From assembly GCA_965153355.1 (NCBI GenBank), contig OZ231126.1:95914001-95978000 (forward strand): a stretch of 64,000 nucleotides of DNA. The letters run 5' to 3'. Below are positions 52,220 through 63,787 of this stretch, in pieces (positions within the stretch are counted from its first letter, which is position 1; the number at the start of each line of letters is the position of its first letter). The notes below the pieces were generated by a model. The model was not told the origin of the DNA, ran no database searches, and was given only the letters and a program-made list of their open reading frames with translations. Position numbers and translations under genes: made by a program. The DNA comes from Flaccisagitta enflata. Lineage: Eukaryota > Chaetognatha > Sagittoidea > Aphragmophora.

Positions 52220-52338
52220 TCTTTCTTTCCCTCTCATTCTGCTCGAGATTTCGCTTCTGCTTCATAAGTTTATCTCTGGACTGGAAGGGAACTCCCAAAT
52301 CTCTGTTCTGCCTTGAATTCTTTTGTGAACGACCGGGG

Positions 52339-52386
<48 letters not shown>
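52339..52386. repeat. (GA)n microsatellite
   Basis: About 23 GA units. Confidence 0.95.
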
Positions 52387-52639
52387 ATAAAGAGAGAGAA
52401 AGACAGAGGGAGAGACAGAGGCAGACAGACAGACACACCGACAATAAGATTGGCTGATAGACATACTAACTGACTGACTGTTAGGCTGGCAGTCATGAAA
52501 AAAGAAATTATGACTACAGTATTGCGTTAATGAATAAAGAGAATAGAGTTATATCACATACAAAAAATATCTAGAATACATCCAATCAACTGATCTAGCC
52601 AAATACACATGAGTATGCAGTACGCACCCACTAAAAAAC

Positions 52640-52642
<3 letters not shown>

Positions 52643-52715
<73 letters not shown>
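52643..52715. repeat. (AC)n microsatellite
   Basis: About 36 AC units. Confidence 0.97.
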
Positions 52716-52716
<1 letters not shown>

Positions 52717-52868
52717 TTGCAGTCATTTCAGCCTTCATTGCGTAAGAGAACACATCTCTAGATGGCGTATAACAAATTTCATCCTTGCTCTTTTCGCCTC
52801 ACAGACCTCTGCCTCTTTTTGGACCCTCTTCTCAACATCATAGAAGTTGATCACTTCACTGAACTATC

Positions 52869-53249
<381 letters not shown>

Positions 53250-53420
53250 ATGTTTTATGTCTTTTTTTATCAGAGCACTGTCAAAGAATTTGGAGATATG
53301 TTCTTTTTTCTTTGCTCTTTTTTTATCGTTCTCTTTTTCTTTTTGGTTAGCCGCGCAGCCGCGCAATCGTTTGTGTAGGGAATGGCTTCGTATTTTTGTC
53401 TGTGGCTGTCATCATATGTT

Positions 53421-53608
53421 TTTAATTGTGTACTACGCGACTCTACATCCCGTCTTTTTTTCTGTTTGTCCGTTTTTCCCCTTATGCTTTTTTGCATTTT
53501 TGAGCCCTTTCAGCTCACAGCTCCTGCCCATATGCCCTAATAACCTTTTTTTATCACTGCCCCTGCCTATCCGCATGTGACTAGGGTAGCCTTGTATCCA
53601 ACGTTGTT
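53421..53608 (-). mobile_element. Family A element, diverged
   Basis: Minus strand: AACGTTGGATACAAGGCTAC, box AGTCACATGCGGATAGGC, GGGGCAGTGATAAAA, CATATGGGCAGGAGCTGTGA, GACAAACAG and GGGATGTAGAGTCGCGTAG. The minisatellite is almost lost. Confidence 0.8.
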
Positions 53609-53659
53609 TTCATTACTTTTATGTATAACTCTCTTATCCTGGTTACTTTCCGCCGCAAT

Positions 53660-53745
53660 CAACAAATTTGACCAATGGACCAATGGACCAATGGACGAAC
53701 CAAAAATTGACTTTAAGATCTGGGCGCATGTGACTAAAATGTTTA
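53660..53745 (+). mobile_element. A-like 3' end, decayed
   Basis: GACCAATGGACCAATGGACC repeats, then GGGCGCATGTGACTAAAA. Only the 3' part is recognisable. Confidence 0.4.
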
Positions 53746-53763
53746 TTTGATTTCTTCTTATTA

Positions 53764-53803
53764 GTAGTTAGCAGTTAGTAGTTAGTAGTTAGTAGTAGTT
53801 ACT
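53764..53803. repeat. (GTTAGTA)n short tandem repeat
   Basis: Five GTTAGTA-like units. Confidence 0.8.
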
Positions 53804-53963
53804 TCTTAAACCAGACCAGCTATTACAATTATACATATTCTCTGGTCTTCCTTATCTAATTCCTTTCATTTTTCTTGCCTTCTTTCCCAAATTTCTCTCC
53901 TTTCCACATGAACACTCACTTGGATAAACAGGTAAGCTTTGTTAAACAAGTCATTCTCTAGTG

Positions 53964-54098
53964 TTAAGTCGCCGACACGCGACTCTATAAGCCACTTTTC
54001 GGTCCGTGGGTCCGTCCGTCGGTAACAAAGTTCTTTTTAGAGGTTTTCCGCTCCTGCCCACCCGTCCGCGACTAATGCTGCCGTGTATATCGCCTTGT
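53964..54098 (-). mobile_element. Short family A variant
   Basis: Minus strand: AACAAGGCGATATACACGGC, box AGTCGCGGACGGGTGGGC, AGGAGCGGAAAACC, GACGGACGGACCCACGGACC, TATAG and hairpin AGTCGCGTGTCGGCGACT. Same subtype as 44037 and 57507. Confidence 0.88.
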
Positions 54099-54244
54099 TT
54101 TTCTTTTGACAGTTTTGGGTCTTAGTTGTTGACATGTATAGATACATAGATAAGCGACATCAACTTTTTTAAAAAATTAAGGTCTTATGCCCATTGGGGT
54201 AATGTTAGTAAAGTTAATCCGTGGACTTTTTCTCCCATGGCCAA

Positions 54245-54325
54245 TCTATCCCTGACCCTAACCCTAAAACCCACTCCATCCATAACCCTAACCCAATCAC
54301 TAACCCAAAAATAAAACCCACTTAA
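54245..54325. repeat. Interstitial CCCTAA-like repeats
   Basis: GACCCTAACCCTAAAACCC, then ATAACCCTAACCCAATCACT and AACCCAAAAATAAAACCC. Only two perfect CCCTAA-type pairs are present, so this is a degenerate patch and not a telomere. Confidence 0.6.
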
Positions 54326-54530
54326 AAACACATTAAAACAGAAGACACAGATTGATCGCTAATGAGACCAACTCACTGTCACTACCATAGATTGCCAAAT
54401 GGGATGATTAAATGAAAATCTTTACCTGTTGATGTCCCAACTTTGTGGTTGTTGTGAATTGCTTTAGCCGTCTATCCCTTATTGTGAATTGCTTTAGCAA
54501 TTCACTTTAGCATCACCCCATGACTCTACT

Positions 54531-55225
54531 TTTTGGGCAGCGGCCCCGAAGGGGCCGATGACCTATGCTTTCACACAGGAGAAATTTCTCCTCCTTCTCC
54601 TCCTCCTCCTTCTTCTCCTACGTCCCCCCCCCTTCGAGACCCAAATCCTAGTCTCGAGGCCCTAATCCTAGTCTCAAGGCCCAAATCCTAGCCTTGAGGC
54701 TCAAATCCCAGCCTCAAAGCTCAAATCCCAGCCTCAAAGCTCAAATCCCCGCCTCAAAGCTCAAATCCCAGCCTCAAAGCTCAAATCCAGCCTCGAGGCT
54801 CAAATCTCAGCCTTGAGGCTCAAATCCCTGCCTCAAAGCTCAAATCCCAATCTCGAGGCTCAAATCCCAGTCTATAGGCTCAAATACTAGCCTCAAGGCT
54901 CAAATCCCAGCCTCAAGGCTCAAATCCCAGCCTCAAGGCCCAAATCCTAGCCTCAAGGCTCAAATCCCAGCATTGAGGCTCAAATCCCAGCCTTGTGGCT
55001 CAAATATAAGCTCGACGCTCTAAATCCAGCTCCTAGGCTCAAATCCCAGCCACAAGGCTCAAATCCCAGCCTCCAGGCCCTAATTCCAGCCTTAAAGCTC
55101 AAATAAAAACAGCATAGGTCATCGGCCCCTTCGGGGCCGCTGCCCCTCTAACCACCTCACACCAACATACACTCACATAGGGGCAACGGGTACCGCTGAC
55201 CATCTAACGCTTTTGCGACTATTTT
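54531..55225 (-). mobile_element. Family B2 element, complete
   Basis: Minus strand: AAATAGTCGCAAAAGCGTTAG, GGTCAGCGGTACCCGTTGCC, arm GGGCAGCGGCCCCGAAGGGG and GATGACCTATGC, a core of about 22 units TTTGAGGCTGGGATTTGAGC, then GGAGAAATTTCTCC and the inverted arm ending GGGGCCGCTGCCC plus AAAAA. Arms and head match the copy at 9619. The core unit differs (CTCAAAT versus CTCACAT). Confidence 0.92.
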
Positions 55226-55237
55226 TTTCGTTTTTCC

Positions 55238-55690
55238 TTCCCGAGTTTTGACTCTTTGCCGTCTTTCCCCTTTATGAGGTTTTAACTCTCTGTCGTCTTT
55301 CCTCAATATTGGCTTTTGACTCTCTTTCGTCTTTCCCTAATACTGGGTTTTGTCTTCATGCCATATTTCCTCTACATTGGGTTTTGTCTTTCTGCCATCT
55401 CTCTCCTACATTAGGTTTTTACTCTCTGCCATCTTTTCCCAATATTGGATTTTGAAATTCTGCTGTATTTTCCTAATACTAGGTTTTGTCTTCATGTTGT
55501 CTTTCCTCTACATTTTGTTTTGTTTTTCTGCTGTCTTTTTCCCACACCTACACTAGGTTTTGACTTTCTGCAGTTTTAGCCTCAATACTGGATTTTGTCT
55601 TCATGACGTCTTTTCCATACAATGGGTTTTGTCTCTATGTTGTTTTTCATTTACACCTAGTTTTGTTCTATGCTATCTTATTTTTTTTCA
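55238..55690. repeat. About 40-bp GGTTTTGTCTTTCTGCCATC repeat
   Basis: About ten diverged units of TTGGGTTTTGTCTTTCTGCC / ATCTTTCCCCAATA type. T-rich, frames not credible. Confidence 0.8.
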
Positions 55691-56074
55691 AATTTCTCTT
55701 CTTTAAAACAATGCATCATAATGAAATAGCTGCAATTCACATCTTTTGGCAACAGCCACTGGTTGTTTTTTTTATTTATCTATCTTTTTCATTTTTTTTC
55801 TGTGGAAAAACTGGAAACAAGGTTTTTCTAACACTTTTTTCCGCGTTCTCTTCCATCACTTTTGGTTTCATGTTCATCCTTTCCTTTGCGTTCTCGATTC
55901 CTCATGTTAAACGACGCGTAGCGCTCTATGGGCCAGAATAGTTTCTGACTCGCTTTCTGCCCATATGTTTGACTGTCTGGGGTTTTTTATTTGTCTTAGT
56001 CTTCTGTTTCTTTTATTTTGTTCTGTCTTTTTTTTTTCTTTTTTTTCTTTCAATCTTATGCCGATACTTCACTG
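55691..56074. other. T-rich spacer
   Basis: No repeat family or gene recognised. Confidence 0.4.
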
Positions 56075-56580
56075 CACTGCTTTCTGACAGAAGATTTGTG
56101 ACAAGAATGATATCACTCCGGGTTTTTCTGCATTTTTTGTAGGTCATGGGCATACAAATCAAGGACATATCAGTTTAAAATCTTCCCTAGAGCGCATTTT
56201 GAAAAAAAAATCAAAAATTTATAATTTTAAGCTTTATTTTGCACAAAGAATTTCTAAATTTGGTCTGACTTTTTTTGTATCCGTGGCTTAAAGAATGAAA
56301 ATGTTATTTCTTATCAAAACCATATAGTGCGACCTATCAAATGAAAGAGAATATGATCAGGATTGTCAATCTGCTGTCAAAAAATTTGTCAGACCAACTT
56401 GCTAAATTTTCCATGTATAATAAAGCTTGAATTAAAGATTTTTGACTTTTTTTCAAAAGCGCTCTAGGGATTATTTTCCAATGAATAGTTCTTGATTTGT
56501 ATGCCTATAACCTACACAAAAATGCAGAAAAACCCGGAGTGATATCATTCTTGTCACAAATCTTCTCTCAGAAAGCAGTG
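56075..56580. mobile_element. Fold-back element, 506 bp
   Basis: CACTGCTTTCTGACAGAAG and CTTCTCTCAGAAAGCAGTG are the ends. The arms continue inward through GTGACAAGAATGATATCACT, CCGGGTTTTTCTGCATTTTT, AAGCTTTATT and GGTCTGAC, inverted on the right. ACTG directly flanks both ends and may be a 4-bp target duplication. No ORF. Confidence 0.88.
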
Positions 56581-56733
56581 ACTGTGGCAGTGTGTCCAGT
56601 TTGTCTTTCTGTCTGTCCGTCTGCCAGTTATGACGCACTCACTGCTAGTGTTTTTCTGCATGTGTATAACTTCCATTTTGTGCGTGTGTCATTCTGTTTG
56701 TCTATCCTATAGACAAGACTGTCTTTCTCTCTG

Positions 56734-56901
<168 letters not shown>

Positions 56902-57010
56902 ACTTTGCAATCCTTTGATGTATCCATGCCAGTATCCCCTATTGCCTACCGAGTAAATACTTAACTATCCATCTAACGAGAGACTGAAAGAGGAAAAGCT
57001 CTTTGAAAAA

Positions 57011-57391
57011 GAAAGGGAACACCAAGTGGTTGCAGTCATTAGATGTAAACTATGTTGGCCAGAGTGTCTTACAAAAAAGAAGGGGTACAACATGTGGTTG
57101 CAGTCATTAGATGTAAACTATGTTGGCTAGGGTGTCTTACAAAAAATAAGGGTACAACATGTGTTTGCAGTCATGAGATGTAAACTATGTTGGCCAGGGT
57201 GTCTTACCAAAAAGAAAGGGTATAACATGTGGTTGCAGTCATTAGATGTGAACTATGTTGGCTAGGGTGTCTTACAAAAAAGAAAGGGTACAACATGTGG
57301 TTGCAGTCATAAGATGTAAACTATGTTGGCCAGGGTGTCTTACTAAATAAGAAAGGATACAAATCTTGGTTGCGGTCATGAGATTTTTGAA
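57011..57391. repeat. 62-bp tandem repeat, six copies
   Basis: Unit contains TGTGGTTGCAGTCATTAGAT, GTAAACTATGTTGGCCAGGG and TGTCTTACAAAAAAGAAAGG. Copies differ by a few bases and small A-run changes. Confidence 0.95.
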
Positions 57392-57506
57392 ATTTTGCTA
57401 TCTTAGAAATACTAAACATTATCCAGTGAAGGAGCCCAGAATGAGCCAGGTTTGTGGCAAGCTGGGCCTTTGACTAGCTGGTGGAACTTTGTCAGCCTTA
57501 TAAAGA

Positions 57507-57648
57507 AACAAGGCTGTATAGACGGCAGCATAAGTCGCGGACGGGTGGGCAGGAGCGGAAAAAGTCAAAAAACAACTTTGTGACCGACAGACCGACAGAC
57601 CAACAGACCGACCGACGGACCGAAAAGTCGCGTGTCCGTGACTAAAAA
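57507..57648 (+). mobile_element. Short family A variant
   Basis: AACAAGGCTGTATAGACGGC, box AGTCGCGGACGGGTGGGC at 57533, AGGAGCGGAAAAAG, GACCGACAGACCGACAGACC minisatellite and hairpin AGTCGCGTGTCCGTGACT plus AAAAA. One mismatch between box and distal arm. Confidence 0.9.
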
Positions 57649-57902
57649 GAAAAAGAAGAGTAAAAACTTGCCATGCCTTGAATGGATCTACAAAGTCGTA
57701 CACAAGAAAAAAATAACAGAACGACAGAAAAAGAGAGAGAGAGATGGGAGATTTCGCATGGGATTTGCGACTGCGCCGACCTTAAATCACCTAAATCACC
57801 ATCATTTTATCTCAGGCTTTATTTATGCTGAGAGTAAGCAAAATAAAGCCGTTTCAATCTGCAACATTGGCAAAAAATATAGCCCTCGGAGTTTGGTCTG
57901 TC

Positions 57903-58254
<352 letters not shown>

Positions 58255-58468
58255 TTTCCTCGTTTTGAAAGGTCTTTCCGATGTCCAGCGCCATCACAAT
58301 CTCGTCTACACGCGATTCGAGTGGAACGAGGTCAATGGAGAGAATGAGAAAAGGAGAGAGAAAAAGAGATGAGAAAAATGAGAAAAAAGAATAAAAAAAG
58401 GGGAATGCATAAGTTGAAGGTTTTGAATACAGCTCTTTATTTTTCTTCATATAAGATGACTTTACAGG

Positions 58469-59320
58469 GTCTTCAATCTCATTTGACACGAAAAGAACCT
58501 ATGCTGTGCAAAAACAAATCAACTTTTCAGTTGATGTATTTTTTTTTCTACTGAAAGAACTGCATATGACGTTTTTGTGTCCAAATTTCATGGTACTGGG
58601 TGAAATAGTTTAGGAGATAATCCATTTTAAAGTGTAAGATTTCATGATGAGATGGGAGATTTTGTTTGACTTTGAGGTTCTGACCTTTCATCTTTATATT
58701 GCTCTCTTTTCTAAACGCTTTTACAGATGTGATATTGGTCTAGAATGGCAGATAATTTCATATAATTTTTATATCTCAGAAAAACAATTCTTTTAAATTT
58801 CATCATGATCAACCATTTTCTTTTTTATAAGAAAAAAACAATCTTTGATTAAGTTTTTGTAAGATTTTTGTCAAAATTTTGATAGTATTTGCCAGAAGTT
58901 CACTGTTCTGTGACAAAACCTGGCTATTCCTAACATTGGGGTCTTGGCATTTATCACTTGACTTTAATCAAGCATCTGAAGTTTGAAACACATTGAATTT
59001 TATGCATTTTTTTATGTCAAAATTTGTGAGAAAACCGCCATTTTTGTTGAATTTACTGGCTATTTCTAACATCGGGGTCTTGGCATTTATCACTTGACTT
59101 TAATCAAGCATCTGAAGTTTGAAACACATTGAATCTTATGCATTTTTTATGTCAAAATTTGTGAGAAAACCGCCATTTTTGTTGAATTTACCCACTCCTA
59201 TGAAAATTTGATACAAAAAACATCATACATGGTGCTTTTATGAGAGAAAAAATGAAACTGAAAGGTCAAATTGTTTTAGCACAATAGAGGTTCCTTTCGT
59301 GTCAAATGAGATTGAATGCC
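58469..59320. mobile_element. Imperfect fold-back element, about 850 bp
   Basis: TCTTCAATCTCATTTGACAC with GAACCT...TTTTCAG on the left (58470-58530) is inverted at 59240-59318. The arms decay inward. The right half contains a 136-bp tandem duplication (58921-59190). The interior is AT-rich, non-coding. Confidence 0.7.
58921..59190. repeat. 136-bp tandem duplication
   Basis: Both copies contain GGGGTCTTGGCATTTATCAC, CAAGCATCTGAAGTTTGAAA and AACCGCCATTTTTGTTGAAT. They differ at only a handful of positions. Confidence 0.93.
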
Positions 59321-60720
59321 ATGTATTGAAAAAATGTAAATATCAGAAAAATGAAGAAAAAACATTCCTCTTTTCAATAAAGCCTAATCAGATGAATGTC
59401 AGTTATTGCATGAAAAAATCATTTCTGGATAAAAAAGATTTATATCATAGAAAAAATTTCATGAAGCAAAATATTTCTTTTTAATGAAAAAAAAAATCCA
59501 AAGAAAATGTTTTTTCTCGAATAACAAGATATCCTAATCCAAAAAAAGATCACCTAAAAAGCTATTTTCTGCCAATGAAATGCTTGATTTTTAGCTCCCA
59601 AGCTATGGAAAACTCGGTAGACTTTTCTTTAGGGTATGAATAGAGGTTGTAATTTTGGCAAAAAAAGAAAAAAAGTGAATTACTTGTTCATAAGAGTTTC
59701 ACATCCAAGAAATGAAAAAGAACGAGCAAAATCCAAGACCGTTTTAAAGATCATTTGAATGAGACCATGCTGACTGTCCTAGCTCTCAATTCAAAAATAG
59801 CATGAGGATAAACACAGCAAAACAAGTTGTCCTCTTTTTTTTTCTCTTTTTTGTTAATCCACTGTAGCACGAATGAGCCATAGCTTATATCGTAAATCTG
59901 AGTTCGTGCTTCAGTGGATAGACCCATACAGTGATTGGAAAAGGATCTTGTTTGTTTTTGTCGAATACACATGAACTTACATGATTGTACGTTTTTCACT
60001 GAAACGTAGGCATTGAATATTGAAGCACGCGTGTGGCTTTGCAGCGTATATGCAGTTGTATTGGAACAGGAAGAACGGATAAAGTACTTTCATAAAGATT
60101 ACCTCCCGAATGAATGATTGAGTATGTTATGTTTTTAAAAACGTGGTAAAAATGCAGGTGAATGACAAAAAGCAAATCTCAAACTAGGTCTAATGCTCAG
60201 GATGGTTTCGAGTTTTGATGTACCTAGAGATGACGGACTTTTACGTAGCTTACAGCTCACACAAAGAAACGCTGGAAACAAAAGACGTACCACTGACACA
60301 TAACGTAGGGGTAGACGGACGCATGTACGGACCAATGGGATGCAATTATCAGATACGCTCTAAGAACCTTTCACGTGCAAATTCAAAGGGAATGCAAACG
60401 CGGTATGAAACAATACAACGGCTTTCTAAGTGGATGTGTTTATGATAATAATCGCCAGGGAAGCAGAGTCAACGTCCCTTGGTTCATGAAATTATGCGAG
60501 AGATTAAAGCCGGGTTTTACCTTAATTATCTTTTATCGCAAATTAACCTCACCATTCAATCCTCTTATCGCGGCTTCTTGCTTTTCTGTCTCTTGTCTAT
60601 ATTTCTGCTGTATTTTATTTGACTATCTATAATACTGTTTCCTTCGTGGGTGTCTGGTTGTCAGTATTAAACATTTAGTATCTTTGTCTTTGGTAGTCTG
60701 ACTGTTTCTCCATCTACCTG
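59321..60720. other. AT-rich spacer with CACTGAAGCACGA-type motifs
   Basis: CACTGTAGCACGAATG (59871) and TCGTGCTTCAGTGG (59907) form a short inverted pair, also found as CACTGAAGCACGAA and GTGCTTCAGT at 50140-50190. TGCTTCAGTGGATAGA looks slightly like a tRNA A box, but I see no convincing B box. No gene recognised in this 1.4 kb. Confidence 0.45.
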
Positions 60721-60721
60721 C

Positions 60722-60799
60722 ATGTCTGTCTGTCTCTGTATTTGTCGGCCTTTCTGTCTTTCTGAATTCTGTCTTTCTGTCTTTCTTTCTTTCCGATCT

Positions 60800-60864
<65 letters not shown>

Positions 60865-60875
60865 TTGTCTGTCTA

Positions 60876-60926
<51 letters not shown>

Positions 60927-60927
60927 T

Positions 60928-60982
<55 letters not shown>

Positions 60983-61012
60983 TTCTGTCTGTCTGTGTAT
61001 ATGTCAGTCTGT
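60722..61012. repeat. (TCTG)n microsatellite, about 290 bp
   Basis: About 55 TCTG units at 60797-61000 with few interruptions, flanked by looser copies. Confidence 0.97.
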
Positions 61013-61098
61013 CTGTTTTTCGTCTCTGTGCAAGATGATATGTCTTTTTGTCTGTCTCTTTGTCTGTATATAATAGTAATAATGAATTATATTCACAC

Positions 61099-61380
61099 AA
61101 CAAGCCCGACCGGGCAACGATGCGTCCGGGCCGTGTCTCTGCGTGTATTGATCATGTGACATATATGGCGGGACAGATGGACGGACATGTTGGTTGGTTG
61201 ATCATTTGTTTCAGTGTAGGATCTCACTGTGGCCAATAACAGCGGAGAAACGCGGTTTATGCACTTGCGTAACGGACATACGGACGGACCGACGGACGGA
61301 CGGACCGACGGACGGACGGACGGACCGACGGACGGACGGACCCTCTTATAGAGATGCGTTCCTGACGGACGCATCTAATA
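61099..61380 (+). mobile_element. Family E element, complete
   Basis: AACAAGCCCGACCGGGC, 5' box GATGCGTCCG (61119-61128), a unique 140 bp, a GGACGGACCGACGG minisatellite (61263-61341), CCTCTTATAG and hairpin AGATGCGT-9nt-ACGCATCT (61352-61376). The distal arm CGGACGCATC is the exact inverse complement of the box (10 of 10). Same plan as A and D with an unrelated box sequence. Confidence 0.82.
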
Positions 61381-61567
61381 AGTGTAGCACGACAAGAGCA
61401 ATGATAGATGAGACCACTAACTAAGAGCAAATGTTCAAAATGGTTACAATGCAATGAGGAAAATTTACATCAGAAGATGATAGGCGAGGGCTGAAGAGTC
61501 AGCCCTCGCGTCAGAGTATATGCTTGTGTGTGTTTCTTTAGCTATATCTGTTTGTCGGTCCTCTTGA

Positions 61568-61568
<1 letters not shown>

Positions 61569-61633
<65 letters not shown>
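61569..61633. repeat. (TC)n microsatellite
   Basis: About 32 TC units. Confidence 0.96.
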
Positions 61634-61635
<2 letters not shown>

Positions 61636-61838
61636 GCTTTCCTTTTTTCTTACGATACATCATCGAAGAGAGGATGGCAGTGGAGGCAGTGAAGGCAGAG
61701 GAAGGCAGAGGAAGGCAATGTAGTGGAGAGATAGGAGTTGATTTGATTATGACCGTAAAACCTTCAAGCGGCTGACAGAGAGCAACTGCCACGACCTCGA
61801 CCGTTCAACTCTCCCCTTCACAGCGCCGTCGGTATTAT

Positions 61839-62994
61839 AACAAGGCCAACACCTATAAGTCGCGTGCCAGACTCGTGATACTCGTGACACAATGTTGGGA
61901 AACAATGTCGGGACACAATGTTGGGACACAATGACGGGACACAATATTGGGACACACTGTTGGGACACAATGTTGGGACACAATGTAGGGACACAATGTA
62001 GGGACACAATATAGGGACACAATGTAGGGACACAATGTAGGGACACAATGTCGGGACACAATGTAGGGACACAATGTCGGAACACAATGTAGAGACACAA
62101 TGTACGGACACAATGTAGGGACACAATGTCGGGACACAATGTCGGGACACAATGTAGGGACACAATGTAGGGACACAATGTCGGGACACAATGTTGGGAC
62201 ACAATGTAGGGACACAATGTAGGGACACAATGTAGGGACACAATGTTGGGACACAGTGTAGGGACACAATGTAGGGACACAATGTCGGGACACAATGTCG
62301 GGACACAATGTAGGGACACAATGTAGGGACACAATGTAGGGACACAATGTCTGGACACAATGTCGGGACACAATGTTGGGACACAATGCCGGGACACGAT
62401 GTAGGGACACAATGTAGGGACACAATGTAGGGACACAATGTAGGGGCATAATGTAGGGACACAATGTAGGGACACAATGTCAGGACACAATGTTGGGACA
62501 CAATGTAGGGACACAATGTAGGGACAATAGGTATTTTTGGGTAGTTATAGGTATAAGAATAAGTGTAAGTGTCCTGTGTCTTCAATAACAAAGAAGCCAA
62601 CGGCACCATATCCAAAGATGGATGCGTCGGAGAAAATGTGAAGAATGTTGTTACTAAAAACTATAAAAGCCAAAAATAATTTAGAGTGACTGAGAATGAC
62701 TTAGAATGACTTGTAATGACTTAGAATGACTTAGAATGACTTAGAATGACTAAGAATGACTTAAAATGACTCATGATAACATAAAATGACAAAAATGACA
62801 AAAAATGACAAAATGACTTAAGTGATTAAAACTAACTGAAAATGACTGGAAATGACTTAAAATGACATAAAATGACATAAAATGACGTAAAATAGTCTAA
62901 AATGATGTAAAACGACGAAAAAAAGCTAAGTGTTACCGACCGGCGGACGGACAGACAGAGCGGGTTATAGAGTCGCGTGCACGCGACTAAAAAT
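61839..62994 (+). mobile_element. Family A element with two internal arrays, 1.16 kb
   Basis: AACAAGGCCAACACCTATAAG with box AGTCGCGTGC, then about 43 units of the 15-mer GGGACACAATGTAGG (61888-62526), a 120-bp unique part, a 10-bp GACTTAGAAT array (62685-62910), GTTACCGACCGGCGGACGG and hairpin AGTCGCGTGCACGCGACT plus AAAAA. Same subtype as 9077 but with an extra, different array. Long Cys/Pro/Val frames on the minus strand come from the 15-mer. Confidence 0.9.
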
Positions 62995-63309
62995 AAGGCC
63001 AAGAGATGTCCAATAGATGCGTCCTCTTTACTATCTTGGTCAAAATAAGATACAAATCATTAAGATATGAATATATGAAGATATAATGATACGAAGATAT
63101 AAAGATATTGAGATAGAGAGATAAATGTAAACCGATTCCTCCCTCCTCCCCCCAGTGACATAAAGAGACATGAGAGACATGGAGAGACACGAGAGACATG
63201 GGGGTACATAAAGAGAAATGAAGAGACACGAAGAGAAAACCATAAAAATCGCATTGGAAAATTTTGCGTCATGGATCTTCCTTCCTTCCTTCTTTCTTAT
63301 AGAGATGCG
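62994..63309 (+). mobile_element. Family E-like element joined to an A element
   Basis: AATAAGGCCAAGAGATGTCC and box GATGCGTCC open it. Arrays of GATATGAA/GATATAAAGA and GAGACATGAGAGACACG units follow, then CTTATAGAGATGCGG. The proximal hairpin arm runs straight into AGTCGCGTGCGGG of the next A element; the distal arm is missing. Confidence 0.65.
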
Positions 63310-63469
63310 GAAGTCGCGTGCGGGTGAGCAGGGGCCATGTTTTAGGTCACTAAACCATTTGGGCAGGAGCAGTGAGGTCAAAGAAATAAAATCATAAAAA
63401 GTAAAATGTGACCGACCGACCGACGGACGGACAAAGTGGTTTGTAGGGTCGCGTGCATGCGACTAAAAA
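63310..63469 (+). mobile_element. Family A element lacking its first 25 bases
   Basis: AAGTCGCGTGCGGGTGAGC, CCATTTGGGCAGGAGCAGTG, AAAAGTAAAATGTGACCG, GACCGACGGACGG and GGTTTGTAGGGTCGCGTGC, ending ATGCGACT plus AAAAA. Confidence 0.88.
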
Positions 63470-63583
63470 GTGTTGTATTGCTAAACATTAAAATGGTTGA
63501 TGTATTCATTTTAACTCGCTTGACGCGCCTGTGGCTTTGATGTATTTGAAAAAGGCATTTCATAAGTTTAGTTAAGGATGAAA

Positions 63584-63787
63584 AACAAGGCCGGATATAT
63601 GGCTACCCATGTCGCGTGAGGGTGGGAAGGGGCAGTGATGAAATAGACCAACCAAGCAGTTGGGCAGAAGCATTTACGCCAAAACCGCCGGTACACGCCA
63701 AAAAAGCAAAGTGTGACAGACAGACGGACAGTCTGACCAACCGACGGACAGTGCGCGTCATAGAGTCGCGTGCACGTCACTAATAAA
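63584..63787 (+). mobile_element. Family A element, complete
   Basis: AACAAGGCCGGATATATGGC, box TGTCGCGTGAGGGTGGG, GGGGCAGTGATGAAATAG, GCAGTTGGGCAGAAGC, AAAGCAAAGTGTGACAG, GACGGACAG and hairpin AGTCGCGTGCACGTCACT. It contains the CGGTACACGCCAAAAAAGC block also seen at 19130. Confidence 0.88.

Noticed and set aside
55603-55941. Hydrophobic 112-codon frame, possible membrane protein
   Set aside because: T-rich sequence gives Phe/Leu by composition. It begins within a degenerate tandem repeat and has no recognisable family.
61747-62615. Cys/Pro/Val repeat proteins on the minus strand
   Set aside because: They are three frames of one 15-bp array; a unit length divisible by three keeps every frame open.
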